Shown here one piece after another: positions 1 to 9,397 of a DNA stretch of 64,000 nt. Location of the stretch: positions 1,240,001 through 1,304,000 of the forward strand of contig NZ_CP029684.2 in assembly GCF_004102045.2 (NCBI RefSeq), written 5' to 3'. Position numbers and translations under genes: made by a program. This DNA is from Oenococcus sicerae (lineage in GTDB: Bacteria > Bacillota > Bacilli > Lactobacillales > Lactobacillaceae). The notes below the pieces were generated by a model. The model had not been told where the DNA came from and did no database searches. It worked only from the letters and a program-made list of their open reading frames with translations. Numbering within the stretch: position 1 is the first letter of the stretch; each line of letters begins with the position of its first letter.

Positions 1-1
1 A

Positions 2-2167
2 TTATCGGATTGGCTGGCTCGTTATGTTTTTTCTTATCGCGTACAAGTGATTCAAGCAATGCTGCCAAATGCTTTTAAGCCACGTTATTTAAAGGGTTTG
101 AAAATTGTTGGTGATGTCTCAAAAGAACTGAGACAGACTATTTTTTTAGGTAATGATGAAATTGAATTTTTAGCTAAAAATTATGATCCTCAACAGACAG
201 CGATGATCAACGAACTAATTCGCCAAGGCAAAATCGTACAGACAACGACGATTGAAAAGAAAAATAAGGCCAAGACTGTTAAAGTGCTGTCAGCTAAGTT
301 ATCTGCTGGGGAATTGTCGGAGCTATTAAAAAGCAGGCGGCGCAGCGAAGCGCAGAAAAAACTCTTGATTTTTCTCGCTGACCACGAGAATGTTTTTTTT
401 CAAAGCAAAGAACTCGCGGATATTTTAGACATTTCTGTATCGACGATCGCAACAGCTGAAAAAAATAATTGGCTGGAAAAGAGTCAAATGCCATTAACGA
501 GAAACCCGGTCAAAAATATTTCTGTCAAAAAAACCAAAGCGGTTAAACTGACCGCTGATCAGCAGTCAGTTTTTGATCAGCTACTGGCTTCGATTACAAA
601 AGGAGAAAATAAAACTTTTTTGCTCGAGGGCATCACAGGCTCTGGCAAGACGGAAGTGTACTTGCAGCTGATTGAAAAAACGATCGCTGAAGGGAAAACG
701 GCTTTATTATTAGTTCCGGAAATTGCGTTGACCCCGCAAATGATTCGGCGTGTTAAAGCGCGTTTTTTGGATTCGGTTGCTTTGATTCATTCAGGCCTGT
801 CGGATGGTCAGCGTTTAGACCAGTGGGAGGAGATCCGTGATGGCAAAATTAAAATTGTCATCGGCACACGTTCGGCTGTTTTCTCACCCTTGTCTAATAT
901 TGGGCTGATCATTATCGATGAAGAACATGAAACGAATTACAAGCAAGAGGACAACCCGCGCTACCATGCTAGAGATGTCGCTTTATGGCGGGCGAAATAT
1001 CACAAAGCTGTCACTTTATTGGGCTCGGCAACACCTAGCTTGGAATCGCGAGCTAGAGCGCAAAAAGGACTTTTTCAGTTATTGACCATGAAACATCGTG
1101 CTGTATCGGGAGCTGTTTTACCAAAAGTTTCAATCGTCGATATGCGCGAAGTCTGGCAGCGGCAGCATGCAGATAGTGATTTTAGTCCAGAACTGCTTGA
1201 TGCGATCAAACAACGCCAGCTGAATCATGAACAAAGCATTTTGCTGTTAAACCGTCGCGGATTTTCATCTTTTGTCATGTGCCGAAATTGCGGTTATGTG
1301 CCGCATTGTCCGAATTGTAATGTCTCCTTAACACTGCACATGGATAGCCATTCTTTAAACTGCCATTATTGCGGTTATGAGGAAGCGATTCCTAATACAT
1401 GTCCTGTATGCGGCAGCCATCAGATTCGCTATGTTGGTACTGGCACGGAAAAAGTGGCAGCTAAATTGAATTCTCTGATCACCGGCATCAAGCTTGTGCG
1501 TTTGGACCAAGATACAACTCGTAAAAAAGGCAGCTTGGAAAAAATTTTGAGCGACTTTGCTGCTCGTAAATACGATGTCCTATTGGGTACACAGATGGTT
1601 GCTAAAGGACTTGATTTTCCAGATGTGACCTTGGTTGGTGCCATCAATGCTGATGTTGGTTTGAATCTGCCGGATTACCGATCTGGTGAAAAGACTTTCG
1701 AACTATTGACACAGGTTGCTGGTCGTGCTGGACGTGATCAGAAAACAGGCGAAGTTATTATTCAAAGCTTTAATCCTGATAATTACGCAATCAAATTGGC
1801 AGCTGATCAAAATTACGAGGCCTTTTATAAATCAGAAATGCTTTTGCGCCATTTAGCAGACTATCCGCCTTATTTTTATACGATTCAAATTGCAGTCAGT
1901 GGTCCTGACCAGTTTTTGACCAGTCAAGCAATTGATCAGGTTTCTGCATTTATTCGGCCTCAATTAGATCCGAAAACGATTGTGCTGGGTCCAACACCGA
2001 AGGCGATCGCTAAATTACGCAATCGTTATTATTTCCAAATCATCCTGAAGTATAAGGCTGACCAGAATTTAGAAAACACACTGACCAGCCTGCAGACTGA
2101 CTTTGCTGAAAAACTTTCTAAAAATATTTATTTAAGTATTGACCGTGATCCGGTATCATTTATTTGA
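2..2167 (+). CDS. priA: Primosomal protein N' (PriA helicase), 5' end cut off by window
   Basis: PriA is the superfamily 2 helicase that restarts stalled replication forks by loading the primosome. The reading frame is open from base 2, so the true start lies upstream; about 721 residues are visible, close to the family's usual 730-800. Seen in the sequence: Walker A GITGSGKT at about visible residue 210, the DEEH box at about 306, SAT motif (GSATPS), and the eight-cysteine zinc region (CRNC, CPNC, CHYC, CPVC) between bases 1280 and 1410. The stop codon overlaps the fmt start by one base (TGATG), so the two are translationally coupled. First gene of a run of rightward housekeeping genes. Identification is secure. 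Confidence 0.96.
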   Translation, partial: LSDWLARYVFSYRVQVIQAMLPNAFKPRYLKGLKIVGDVSKELRQTIFLGNDEIEFLAKNYDPQQTAMINELIRQGKIVQTTTIEKKNKAKTVKVLSAKLSAGELSELLKSRRRSEAQKKLLIFLADHENVFFQSKELADILDISVSTIATAEKNNWLEKSQMPLTRNPVKNISVKKTKAVKLTADQQSVFDQLLASITKGENKTFLLEGITGSGKTEVYLQLIEKTIAEGKTALLLVPEIALTPQMIRRVKARFLDSVALIHSGLSDGQRLDQWEEIRDGKIKIVIGTRSAVFSPLSNIGLIIIDEEHETNYKQEDNPRYHARDVALWRAKYHKAVTLLGSATPSLESRARAQKGLFQLLTMKHRAVSGAVLPKVSIVDMREVWQRQHADSDFSPELLDAIKQRQLNHEQSILLLNRRGFSSFVMCRNCGYVPHCPNCNVSLTLHMDSHSLNCHYCGYEEAIPNTCPVCGSHQIRYVGTGTEKVAAKLNSLITGIKLVRLDQDTTRKKGSLEKILSDFAARKYDVLLGTQMVAKGLDFPDVTLVGAINADVGLNLPDYRSGEKTFELLTQVAGRAGRDQKTGEVIIQSFNPDNYAIKLAADQNYEAFYKSEMLLRHLADYPPYFYTIQIAVSGPDQFLTSQAIDQVSAFIRPQLDPKTIVLGPTPKAIAKLRNRYYFQIILKYKADQNLENTLTSLQTDFAEKLSKNIYLSIDRDPVSFI

Positions 2168-3117
2168 TGACTAATTCGGTGATTTTTTTTGGAACTTCAG
2201 ATTTTAGTGCCAGTGTCTTGCAAGGCTTGATCGATGATCCTGCTTTTCAAGTGCTTGCGGTGGTGAGCCAGCCTGATCGGCCGGTTGGCCGGAAAAGGAC
2301 TTTGGCAGTTACTCAGACCAAAAAAATTGCAATAGCCAATAATTTGGCAGTTTTCCAGCCTGAAAAATTATCAGGTTCAAAGGAGATGGCTGACTTGATC
2401 GCAATGCAGGCTGACTTTTTGGTGACGGCTGCTTTTGGGCAATTCGTCCCAACTAAACTGCTGAAGTCAGCGACCGTTGCGGCGATCAATGTCCATGCCA
2501 GTTTGCTGCCCAAGTACCGTGGAGCTGCTCCGATCAATTGGGCACTTATAAATGGTGATAAAAAGACTGGCGTTTCGATCATGTACATGGTCAGGGAGAT
2601 GGACGCCGGCGATATCGTTTCTGTGAGAGAAATACCGATCGCAACATCTGATAATGCCGCCTCTTTGTTCGAAAAGCTGGCCATCGTTGGTCGTGATCTT
2701 TTGCTAGAAACAATGCCGAAAATGCTCACAGGTGATTTCCTTACAGCTAAACAAGATACAAGTCGGATCACGTTAGCGCCGAAAATTGATAATCAATTGT
2801 CTAAACTGGATTTTTATCATAAATCTGCTGCACAAATTGTTGACTTAGTTCGCGGTCTTTCGCCAAAGCCTGGTGCAAGCTTACGAATCAATCAAGAGCA
2901 GATCAAGGTTTTTACGGCAGAGACTGGTTCGCTGATTGGCCAAACAGGTCAAATATCAATACTGTCCAAGCACGATTTCGCGATTACCGCAGCCGATGGC
3001 ATAGCTGTCTTATTGCAGCAGGTTCAGCCTGCAGGAAAAAAACGCATGTCCGTTTCGGCTTTCTTGAACGGGTCTAACAAGAGCTTGCGTGTCGGTGACC
3101 GCGTTGATAGGGTATAG
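2167..3117 (+). CDS. fmt: Methionyl-tRNA formyltransferase
   Basis: Transfers a formyl group from 10-formyl-THF to initiator Met-tRNA. The N-terminal formyltransferase domain shows the catalytic signature VHASLLPKYRGAAPINWAL (Asn/His/Asp triad region) around residues 106-125, followed by DAGDIV near 146, and a C-terminal OB-like domain. Length 316 residues is normal. I chose ATG 2167, overlapping the priA stop; a TTG three bases upstream is in frame but less likely. In most Firmicutes fmt is followed by rsmB; here the next gene is the phosphatase stp, so rsmB is absent at this locus. Pairs functionally with the deformylase at 17119. Confidence 0.96.
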   Translation: MTNSVIFFGTSDFSASVLQGLIDDPAFQVLAVVSQPDRPVGRKRTLAVTQTKKIAIANNLAVFQPEKLSGSKEMADLIAMQADFLVTAAFGQFVPTKLLKSATVAAINVHASLLPKYRGAAPINWALINGDKKTGVSIMYMVREMDAGDIVSVREIPIATSDNAASLFEKLAIVGRDLLLETMPKMLTGDFLTAKQDTSRITLAPKIDNQLSKLDFYHKSAAQIVDLVRGLSPKPGASLRINQEQIKVFTAETGSLIGQTGQISILSKHDFAITAADGIAVLLQQVQPAGKKRMSVSAFLNGSNKSLRVGDRVDRV

Positions 3118-3143
3118 TATTACAATAGTATTACGGATGACTT

Positions 3144-3887
3144 ATGCAAATCGCCTACTTAAGTGATATTGGGACTCGAAAAAAAGAAAACCAAGACTTT
3201 GTCGGGATTTTCACGAATAAAAATCACTACAAACTCGCCGTTGTCGCAGATGGCGTCACGAGTGAAAAAGGCGGTGATGTTGCAGCTGAGATGGTTGTCA
3301 ACAACTTCGGTTTCGGTTGGCGCCAAACGGAAATCGCCTCAATTCAAGCTGCAAAAGACTGGATTTCAGAAAAAGCCAGAGAAGAGAACAGTCGTATTTT
3401 GGAAGCTGGCAAACGTTTCGATGATCTTTCGAAAATGGCAACGACGATGGTACTGGCTGTGGCGATCAAGGATGATGTACTGGTTGGCAACTTAGGTGAT
3501 TCGCGAGCTTATATTTTTAATGGCAAATTTTTAAAACAGCTTTCTCTTGATCATTCTTTTGGCAATGAACTGCTGAAGCGTGGTGAAGTTTCTCAAGAAA
3601 ATGTTAATAGTATTCCGCATCACCAAAGCATTACGCGTTATTTTGGCTTGAATGCGCAGACAGAAATGTTTTTTACGGTTTCAAAAGTCGCTAACAACGA
3701 CATTATTATGCTGGCAACAGATGGTTTGACAAAACAAGTTGAGGAACAGGATATTTTACGTGTTATAAAATCAAGACACAAGTCTCTAAGCGAGATGGTG
3801 GCACAATTAGTTAATACAGCTAATGAACAAAGCGGTTTTGATAATGTCACGATCTTACTAATGTCACAGTTTAAGGAGGATAATTGA
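3144..3887 (+). CDS. stp: PP2C-family Ser/Thr protein phosphatase (Stp/PrpC)
   Basis: Manganese-dependent PP2C phosphatase that reverses phosphorylation by the PASTA kinase encoded next door. Visible PP2C motifs in order: DIGTRKKENQD at the N terminus, VVADGVTSEKGGD (metal-binding Asp) near residue 36, GNLGDSRAY near 116, ATDGLTKQV near 190 and GFDNVTIL at the end. Length 247 residues is typical. The stop codon overlaps the kinase start by one base, so the pair is co-translated. Only a weak ribosome site precedes it, consistent with coupling to fmt 26 bases upstream. Confidence 0.95.
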   Translation: MQIAYLSDIGTRKKENQDFVGIFTNKNHYKLAVVADGVTSEKGGDVAAEMVVNNFGFGWRQTEIASIQAAKDWISEKAREENSRILEAGKRFDDLSKMATTMVLAVAIKDDVLVGNLGDSRAYIFNGKFLKQLSLDHSFGNELLKRGEVSQENVNSIPHHQSITRYFGLNAQTEMFFTVSKVANNDIIMLATDGLTKQVEEQDILRVIKSRHKSLSEMVAQLVNTANEQSGFDNVTILLMSQFKEDN

Positions 3888-5680
3888 TGAATCCTGGTTC
3901 AATATTTGCAAACAGATATCAAATTATCCGGCCGCTCGGCGAGGGTGGGATGGCCAATGTTTATTTAGCTACTGATATGCAGAGCAATCAGCAAGTGGCG
4001 ATCAAAGTCCTGCGTTTGGATCTGCAAAACAATCCGGATTTTGTGCGCCGTTTCCAAAGAGAAGCTCAAGCCGCAGCACAACTGGTTCACCCTAACATCG
4101 TTAAAGTACTGGATTCGGGTTCTTTTGATGGTATGCAGTATTTAGCTATGGAATATGTTGATGGCATGGATCTGAAAAAGTACATCGCTCAATATTATCC
4201 AATTCCTTATACACAAGTTGTGAATATCATGGAGCAAGTACTTTCGGCTGTTTCTATGGCTCACAATCACGGCATTGTTCATCGTGATCTAAAACCGCAG
4301 AACATTCTTGTTGGCAAAGATGGTTCGCTTAAAATCGTTGATTTTGGTATTGCGATCGCTAGAAGTGAATTTGGTATGACGCAGACGAATGCTGTTTTGG
4401 GATCAGTTCACTATTTAAGTCCTGAGCAGACTCGTGGCGGCATGGCAACGAATAAGTCTGATATTTATGCGCTGGGTGTTATTTTGTTTGAAATGTTGAC
4501 CGGGAAGGTGCCTTACGAGGGTGAGACAGCAGTTTCGATCGCGATGAAACATTCTTCTGAACGGATGCCTTCTGCTAAAGCAGCTGATCCAAATATTCCA
4601 CAGGCTTTGGAAAACGTTATTTTACGCGCTACTGCTAAGAATCCTGATAATCGTTATTTAACGGCTGAAGATATGGCTAATGATTTGCGGACAAGCCTGT
4701 CACCACAACGGTCAGGAGAAGCTAAATTACCTGATTTTGTTGATGATCAGGCTGAGACTAGAACGATCCCGATCGATGAACTGAAATCTCAAGTTGCTAG
4801 CGGCATCCAGCGGCCTAACGCATCTGCTAATGAAGTTGATCCCGCTGTGTTGCTCAAGGATGCCAAAAAGAATGCCCCCCTTGTCAAAAAACATAAAAAG
4901 CATCGTATCTGGCCTTGGATTCTAGCTGGTCTGCTTGCGGCTGGCATCATCGTTATTTTAGCTGCGATGTTTTGGCCTGGCAAAGTTCAGGTGCCGGATA
5001 CGCATAACATGGCCTTAAATAAGGCAGAAAAATTAATTCGCAATAATAATCTTGAAGTTGGCAATATTAGCAAGACAACTTCAAGAACGATCAAAAAAGG
5101 TCAAGTAATAAAGTCCGATCCAAAGATCGGCTTGCATGTATCGAAAAAAACCAAGATCGATCTGATCGTATCGAATGGTGCTAAAAAATTGACTTTCGGA
5201 GATTACGTCGGTTCTGATTACTCAATTGTGGCCAATGTTTTGAAAAATCAAGGCTACAAAGTTAAAAAGACTGAACGTTATTCTGATACCATTTCAAGTG
5301 GGCAGATCATTAAGCAGTCCATTGCAGCTGATGAAAAAGTCGACCCTTATGAAACGACGGTTAAATTTACAGTTTCTAAGGGACCGCAAAAGATTACAGT
5401 ACCAACTTTTGATAATGTTGCCAGTGCCCAGGCTTGGGCCAACCAGAATGGTATTAAGCTTGAAATTAATTATAGTGAGACTAATCTTTACAGTAGTGGT
5501 AGTGTTATTAGCCAGAATCCTAGCGGTGGTACGGAAATATCATCTTCAACCGTTATTAATTTGCAAGTTGCAAAGGCGGCGCCTTCTAGTTCAAGCAGTT
5601 CTTCTTCTAGTTCAAGCAGTTCTTCTTCTAGTTCAAGCAGTTCTTCTTCTAGCAGCTCGTCTAGCAGTGAGAGCAAATAA
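3887..5680 (+). CDS. pknB: PASTA-domain Ser/Thr protein kinase (PrkC/StkP/PknB type)
   Basis: Membrane kinase sensing muropeptide/lipid II and controlling cell wall growth. Start ATG 3887 has an ideal AAGGAGG eight bases upstream. Order of parts: Gly-rich loop GEGGMANVYLA (residues 18-28), VAIK lysine near 41, HRDLKPQN near 135, DFG near 154, SPEQ activation segment near 179, a basic juxtamembrane stretch, one transmembrane helix at about 345-367, then three extracellular PASTA repeats (about 370-575) and a tail of about 33 serines ending ESK. The serine tail is encoded by a 21-bp tandem repeat. The usual downstream rsgA is missing; rpe follows directly. Confidence 0.96.
   Translation: MNPGSIFANRYQIIRPLGEGGMANVYLATDMQSNQQVAIKVLRLDLQNNPDFVRRFQREAQAAAQLVHPNIVKVLDSGSFDGMQYLAMEYVDGMDLKKYIAQYYPIPYTQVVNIMEQVLSAVSMAHNHGIVHRDLKPQNILVGKDGSLKIVDFGIAIARSEFGMTQTNAVLGSVHYLSPEQTRGGMATNKSDIYALGVILFEMLTGKVPYEGETAVSIAMKHSSERMPSAKAADPNIPQALENVILRATAKNPDNRYLTAEDMANDLRTSLSPQRSGEAKLPDFVDDQAETRTIPIDELKSQVASGIQRPNASANEVDPAVLLKDAKKNAPLVKKHKKHRIWPWILAGLLAAGIIVILAAMFWPGKVQVPDTHNMALNKAEKLIRNNNLEVGNISKTTSRTIKKGQVIKSDPKIGLHVSKKTKIDLIVSNGAKKLTFGDYVGSDYSIVANVLKNQGYKVKKTERYSDTISSGQIIKQSIAADEKVDPYETTVKFTVSKGPQKITVPTFDNVASAQAWANQNGIKLEINYSETNLYSSGSVISQNPSGGTEISSSTVINLQVAKAAPSSSSSSSSSSSSSSSSSSSSSSSSSSSSESK
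5584..5649 (+). repeat. 21-bp tandem repeat coding the poly-Ser tail of PknB
   Basis: About three in-frame copies of a 21-bp unit beginning TCTAGTTCAAGCAGTTC run through the end of pknB. All copies read as serine, using TCT, AGT, TCA, AGC and TTC-containing phases without interruption. Copy-number change in 21-bp steps would lengthen or shorten the extracellular tail without a frameshift. Confidence 0.85.
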
Positions 5681-5736
5681 GCATGACAAAAATGGTGTAT
5701 GTTTAGCTGTTTTATAAATCAATTTAGGGAGAAAAT

Positions 5737-6408
5737 ATGAGTGTTATTGTTGCGCCGTCCATTTTGGCGGCAGATTATTTGAATTTAGCTGATCAAATCC
5801 AATTAGTTGAGAAGGCTGGTGCAAAATATTTGCATATCGATATCATGGATGGTGATTTTGTGCCCAGCATTTCTTACGGACCGGAATGGGTCAAACAAAT
5901 CAAAGCCAGCGGCAGCCAATTAGCGTTAGATGTGCATTTAATGGTTAATCATCCAGAAAAAATCGTGGATGTTTTTGCTAAAGCCGGTGCAGATATTATT
6001 GGTGTACATGTTGAAGCTACTGCACATATTCACCGTGTTTTACAGATGATTAAAAATGCTGGCAGTCGTGCCGAAGTTGTTATAAACCCAGGCACACCAG
6101 TTTCTTCGATACTGCCTATTTTATATATGGTGGATCAAGTTCTTGTTATGACGGTTAATCCAGGATTTGGCGGTCAAAAGTTTTTGCCGCAAGAAATCAC
6201 TAAAGTCGCTGAACTTAATCAATATAAAAAAGATCATGATTTGCATTTTGATATCGAAATTGATGGCGGCGTTAATGATAAAACCGTTATCGATGCTTAT
6301 AAGGCCGGTGTTACTGTTGCTGTCGCTGGTTCTTATGTGTATGACAAGTTAGATCCAGCTGCCAAAGTTCAAAAATTGATCGAGGTCACGGATTTTGCGG
6401 TCGATTAA
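5737..6408 (+). CDS. rpe: Ribulose-phosphate 3-epimerase
   Basis: Interconverts ribulose-5-phosphate and xylulose-5-phosphate, a step needed for the phosphoketolase pathway of heterofermentative lactic acid bacteria. TIM-barrel landmarks are visible: VAPSILAADY at the N terminus, HIDIMDGDFVPS, DVHLMV, HVEA, VMTVNPGFGGQKF, and IEIDGGVN. Length 223 residues is normal. Start ATG 5737 has an AGGGAG site. The 3' end overlaps the TTG start of thiN by 14 bases. Confidence 0.96.
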   Translation: MSVIVAPSILAADYLNLADQIQLVEKAGAKYLHIDIMDGDFVPSISYGPEWVKQIKASGSQLALDVHLMVNHPEKIVDVFAKAGADIIGVHVEATAHIHRVLQMIKNAGSRAEVVINPGTPVSSILPILYMVDQVLVMTVNPGFGGQKFLPQEITKVAELNQYKKDHDLHFDIEIDGGVNDKTVIDAYKAGVTVAVAGSYVYDKLDPAAKVQKLIEVTDFAVD

Positions 6409-7057
6409 TATTTTGGCAGGTGGTCCTAGGGAAAATCTGCCCAAGAATTTTTCGGATTTTTTACATTCAGATTCAGATTGGATCGGTGTTGATGCTGGTG
6501 CCTTTTATTTACTGACACATGGTGTCGAGCACATCACAGCTATTGGTGATTTTGATTCTTTAACTGCATCAGAGTTAGCATTCGTGAAAAGCAAAGTTGA
6601 TCCAAAGAATTTTTTTCAGGCAAAACCAGAAAAAGATTATACCGATACAGAATTGTCCCTGCTTTGGGTTGAAAAACATTTCGATTTATCTAAATACGAT
6701 GCCATTAATTTATTTGCCATGACTGGTCAGCGTCTTGACCACGAACTGAATAATCTTCTGAATTTATTTGAGGCGCAATACACAAATATTCTGCGCAGGA
6801 TTAAATTTTATGATCTGACTAATATTGTTGAATTCTTTGCTGCCGGAAATTACCTGCTATCCAATAAATTTCACAAGAAGTATTTGGGCTTGATCACTTT
6901 GAATGATATTAGTCATTTTTCAATTAAAGGGGCCAAATACGAGTTATCGAACTTTTCATCTAAAATTGCTCGTGCTTTCGCGTCAAATGAGTTTTTGAGC
7001 GATGCAGAAGTCGAAATTAGTTTTGAAACGGGAAACGTGATTGCAATATATAGTTAA
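6395..7057 (+). CDS. thiN: Thiamine pyrophosphokinase
   Basis: Makes thiamine diphosphate from thiamine and ATP. Seen: ILAGGP near the N terminus, GVDAGAFYLL, the IGDFDS motif near residue 50, the D-TD-E cluster (KDYTDTELS) and TGQRLDHELNN. At 220 residues it has family length. No ATG fits the N terminus; TTG 6395, inside the end of rpe, gives the conserved MRSINILAGG start and implies coupling. Last gene of this operon. Confidence 0.93.
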   Translation: MRSINILAGGPRENLPKNFSDFLHSDSDWIGVDAGAFYLLTHGVEHITAIGDFDSLTASELAFVKSKVDPKNFFQAKPEKDYTDTELSLLWVEKHFDLSKYDAINLFAMTGQRLDHELNNLLNLFEAQYTNILRRIKFYDLTNIVEFFAAGNYLLSNKFHKKYLGLITLNDISHFSIKGAKYELSNFSSKIARAFASNEFLSDAEVEISFETGNVIAIYS

Positions 7058-7072
7058 AAAGCCCGATAAACT

Positions 7073-7100
7073 TTGTTTTTTAAGCTTACTTTTGTATAAT
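7073..7100 (+). promoter_or_regulatory. Promoter of tuf
   Basis: TTGTTT (7073-7078), 16-base spacer, perfect TATAAT (7095-7100), about 105 bases before the tuf start. The position and the strong -10 fit a highly expressed gene. Confidence 0.8.
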
Positions 7101-7204
7101 AGTTAAGGCTTTTTACTTTTAGTGCAATTGCCCATAAAGTATAAGCTTAAAATTTTAAGCCTACATCGTTCAATCGATGAACTATTAAAATGGAGGAAAC
7201 CAAA

Positions 7205-8395
7205 TTGGCTGAAAAGGAACATTACGAAAGAACTAAGCCGCACGTTAATATTGGTACTATCGGTCATGTTGATCATGGTAAGACCACTTTAACGGCTGCT
7301 ATCACTAAGGTATTGTCTGAAAAAGGCCTTGCGCAAGCCCAAGATTATGCCTCAATTGATGCCGCTCCTGAAGAGCGTGAACGTGGAATCACGATCAATA
7401 CTGCCCACGTTGAATACGAAACAGAAAAACGTCACTACGCACATATTGATGCGCCAGGACATGCTGATTACGTTAAAAATATGATCACCGGTGCTGCACA
7501 AATGGATGGTGCCATCCTTGTTGTTGCTGCAACTGATGGTCCTATGCCGCAGACTCGTGAACATATTTTGCTCGCTCGTCAAGTTGGTGTTAACTATATC
7601 GTTGTATTTTTGAACAAGACCGATCTTGTTGATGATGACGAGTTAATTGATCTTGTTGAGATGGAAGTTCGTGAACTTTTGTCTGAATATGATTTCCCTG
7701 GTGACGATATTCCTGTTATTCGTGGATCTGCTTTGAAGGCTCTTCAAGGAGATCCAGAACAAGAAAAGGTCGTTTTGCACTTAATGGATGTTATTGATGA
7801 ATACATTCCAACTCCAGTTCGTGACATTGACAAGCCATTCCTGATGCCTGTTGAAGATGTCTTCACGATTACTGGTCGTGGAACTGTTGCCTCTGGTCGT
7901 ATTGATCGTGGTACTGTTAAAATCAATGACACGGTTGAGATCGTTGGTCTACGTGATGACATTAAAAGCACCGTTGTTACAGGTGTTGAAATGTTCCGTA
8001 AGACTTTGGATATTGGTGAAGCCGGTGATAACATTGGTGCTTTGCTTCGTGGTATTGATCGCGAAGGTATCGAACGTGGCCAAGTTTTGGCTAAGCCGGG
8101 TTCGATCAAGACTCACAAGAAGTTCAAGGGTGAAGTTTATATCTTGACCAAGGAAGAAGGTGGCCGTCATACGCCATTCTTCACTAATTATCGCCCTCAG
8201 TTCTATTTCCATACGACTGATGTTACAGGTGTCGTAGAATTACCTGAAGGTGTTGAAATGGTTATGCCTGGTGATCATGTGACATTTACTGTCGAATTAA
8301 TGAAGCCAGTTGCTATCGAAAAAGGTTTGAAGTTCACTATCCGTGAAGGTGGCCATACTGTTGGTGCCGGCACTGTTTCTGAAATTGATGACTAA
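7205..8395 (+). CDS. tuf: Elongation factor Tu
   Basis: GTPase that delivers aminoacyl-tRNA to the ribosome. G1 [10 protein letters not shown]2 region RERGITI, G3 DAPGHADY, G4 NKTD and G5 SALKAL are all visible, followed by domains 2 and 3; 396 residues. An upstream ATG at 7190 is in frame, but its own G lies inside the GGAGG at 7192-7196, so that ATG cannot be served by it. The TTG at 7205 sits eight bases after GGAGG and gives [17 protein letters not shown], the usual EF-Tu N terminus, so TTG is the start chosen. Monocistronic: own promoter and terminator. Confidence 0.97.
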   Translation: MAEKEHYERTKPHVNIGTIGHVDHGKTTLTAAITKVLSEKGLAQAQDYASIDAAPEERERGITINTAHVEYETEKRHYAHIDAPGHADYVKNMITGAAQMDGAILVVAATDGPMPQTREHILLARQVGVNYIVVFLNKTDLVDDDELIDLVEMEVRELLSEYDFPGDDIPVIRGSALKALQGDPEQEKVVLHLMDVIDEYIPTPVRDIDKPFLMPVEDVFTITGRGTVASGRIDRGTVKINDTVEIVGLRDDIKSTVVTGVEMFRKTLDIGEAGDNIGALLRGIDREGIERGQVLAKPGSIKTHKKFKGEVYILTKEEGGRHTPFFTNYRPQFYFHTTDVTGVVELPEGVEMVMPGDHVTFTVELMKPVAIEKGLKFTIREGGHTVGAGTVSEIDD

Positions 8396-8401
8396 TGTCT
8401 A

Positions 8402-8438
8402 TAAAAAATCACTATTCAAAAGATAGTGGTTTTTTTTA
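8402..8438 (+). terminator. Rho-independent terminator of tuf
   Basis: Stem TCACTAT/ATAGTGG extended by A and T runs, followed by eight T residues. Confidence 0.88.
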
Positions 8439-8456
8439 TTTTATTTTGTTGAACGC

Positions 8457-8485
8457 TTGACTTATTTTTTAAACCTTGTTACTCT
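8457..8485 (+). promoter_or_regulatory. Promoter of the Rgg-like regulator
   Basis: TTGACT (8457-8462), 17-base spacer, TACTCT (8480-8485), 22 bases before the start codon. Confidence 0.6.
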
Positions 8486-8506
8486 TAGTACAAGATTAAG
8501 AAGGCG

Positions 8507-9355
8507 GTGGATATTTTATTGATAATTAATGGCGATGTATTTAAGACTCGAAGAAATGATTTAAACATGACTCAAGCTGAACTAGCGGATGGCTTGACTT
8601 GTCAAGCGACAATTAGTAATTTGGAAATAAATGGCGTTTTGCCGAACTTCGATATTCTAGAGGGCTTGACGAGGCGGCTTTCATTGACTGTCGTTGATAT
8701 TCTTACTACTCGCTTAGTAACGAACCCTCTTATTTTGCTACAGCATCAATTGGACGATGAATGTTACGGTAAGGTTCAGACGGGATTAAAAAAAATAAGC
8801 CGTCCTAGTCAAGACAATTTTTTTGAGCGGCAGCAATATGATTATCTATGTGCCTCATCGTCGTTTCATGATGGTCTAATCGAAGATGCTAATTTCCACT
8901 GTGACCAGATGATCAATGTTCCTGAAAAACAGCGAGTTTGGTTTCACTATGCTTTGGCTAATACGATCAAAGCAGAAATTTGGCAGCAAAAGGATGATTT
9001 GTTCAAAGCAGGTGTTTGCTTTGACAGTGTTATTGATATTATCAAAAAACATCCTTATACTGAGCCGTCATTTTCTATGACCAGTTATATTCGGATTTAC
9101 CAGGCTTTAGCTGAACATTTTTTATTGGTTGGGAATGTAGACGAAGCAATATGCCACTTAAACAAAGCATTTGGCATTTTAAAACAAAAAAATTCTATTT
9201 GGCATTTTGGCGAATTAATGATGATCCAAGCTCAGGTATACTATGAAAACAAAATGTACGGCGCACAAGAAAAAATGATTTCTGCTGTTCAAGAACTATA
9301 CAAAATATTAAAAAGTCCGCAATTAGCTAGAATGTTGGATAAGCTTGAAGCCTGA
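8507..9355 (+). CDS. Rgg/MutR-like transcriptional regulator (XRE HTH plus TPR-like domain)
   Basis: Cytosolic regulator: an XRE-type helix-turn-helix at residues about 12-65 (TRRNDLNMTQAELADGLTCQATISNLE) followed by a long helical region of about 215 residues like the TPR peptide-binding domains of Rgg/PlcR proteins. Total 282 residues matches Rgg. Start GTG 8507 is preceded by AAGGCG; TTG 8519 is an alternative with better spacing to AAGGCGG. Members usually sense short exported peptides, but I see no small peptide gene beside it, so the inducer is unknown. A terminator overlaps its last codons. Its target may be elsewhere; the next gene has its own SOS promoter. Confidence 0.82.
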   Translation: MDILLIINGDVFKTRRNDLNMTQAELADGLTCQATISNLEINGVLPNFDILEGLTRRLSLTVVDILTTRLVTNPLILLQHQLDDECYGKVQTGLKKISRPSQDNFFERQQYDYLCASSSFHDGLIEDANFHCDQMINVPEKQRVWFHYALANTIKAEIWQQKDDLFKAGVCFDSVIDIIKKHPYTEPSFSMTSYIRIYQALAEHFLLVGNVDEAICHLNKAFGILKQKNSIWHFGELMMIQAQVYYENKMYGAQEKMISAVQELYKILKSPQLARMLDKLEA

Positions 9356-9377
9356 TGGCTCAAGCTTTTTTATTTTT
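9341..9377 (+). terminator. Terminator overlapping the end of the Rgg-like gene
   Basis: Stem AAGCTTGA-AGCC / GGCT-CAAGCTT with one bulged A, then a T run. The left arm is inside the coding sequence. Confidence 0.85.
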
Positions 9378-9397
9378 TAAAATTTGCTAATAGCGAC

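Noticed and set aside
5488-5676. Leu/Glu-rich leftward ORF opposite the serine tail
   Set aside because: Pure complement of the serine repeat, not a gene.
8396-8506. Short peptide gene for the Rgg-like regulator
   Set aside because: No small ORF with hydrophobic SHP-like tail was found beside the regulator.
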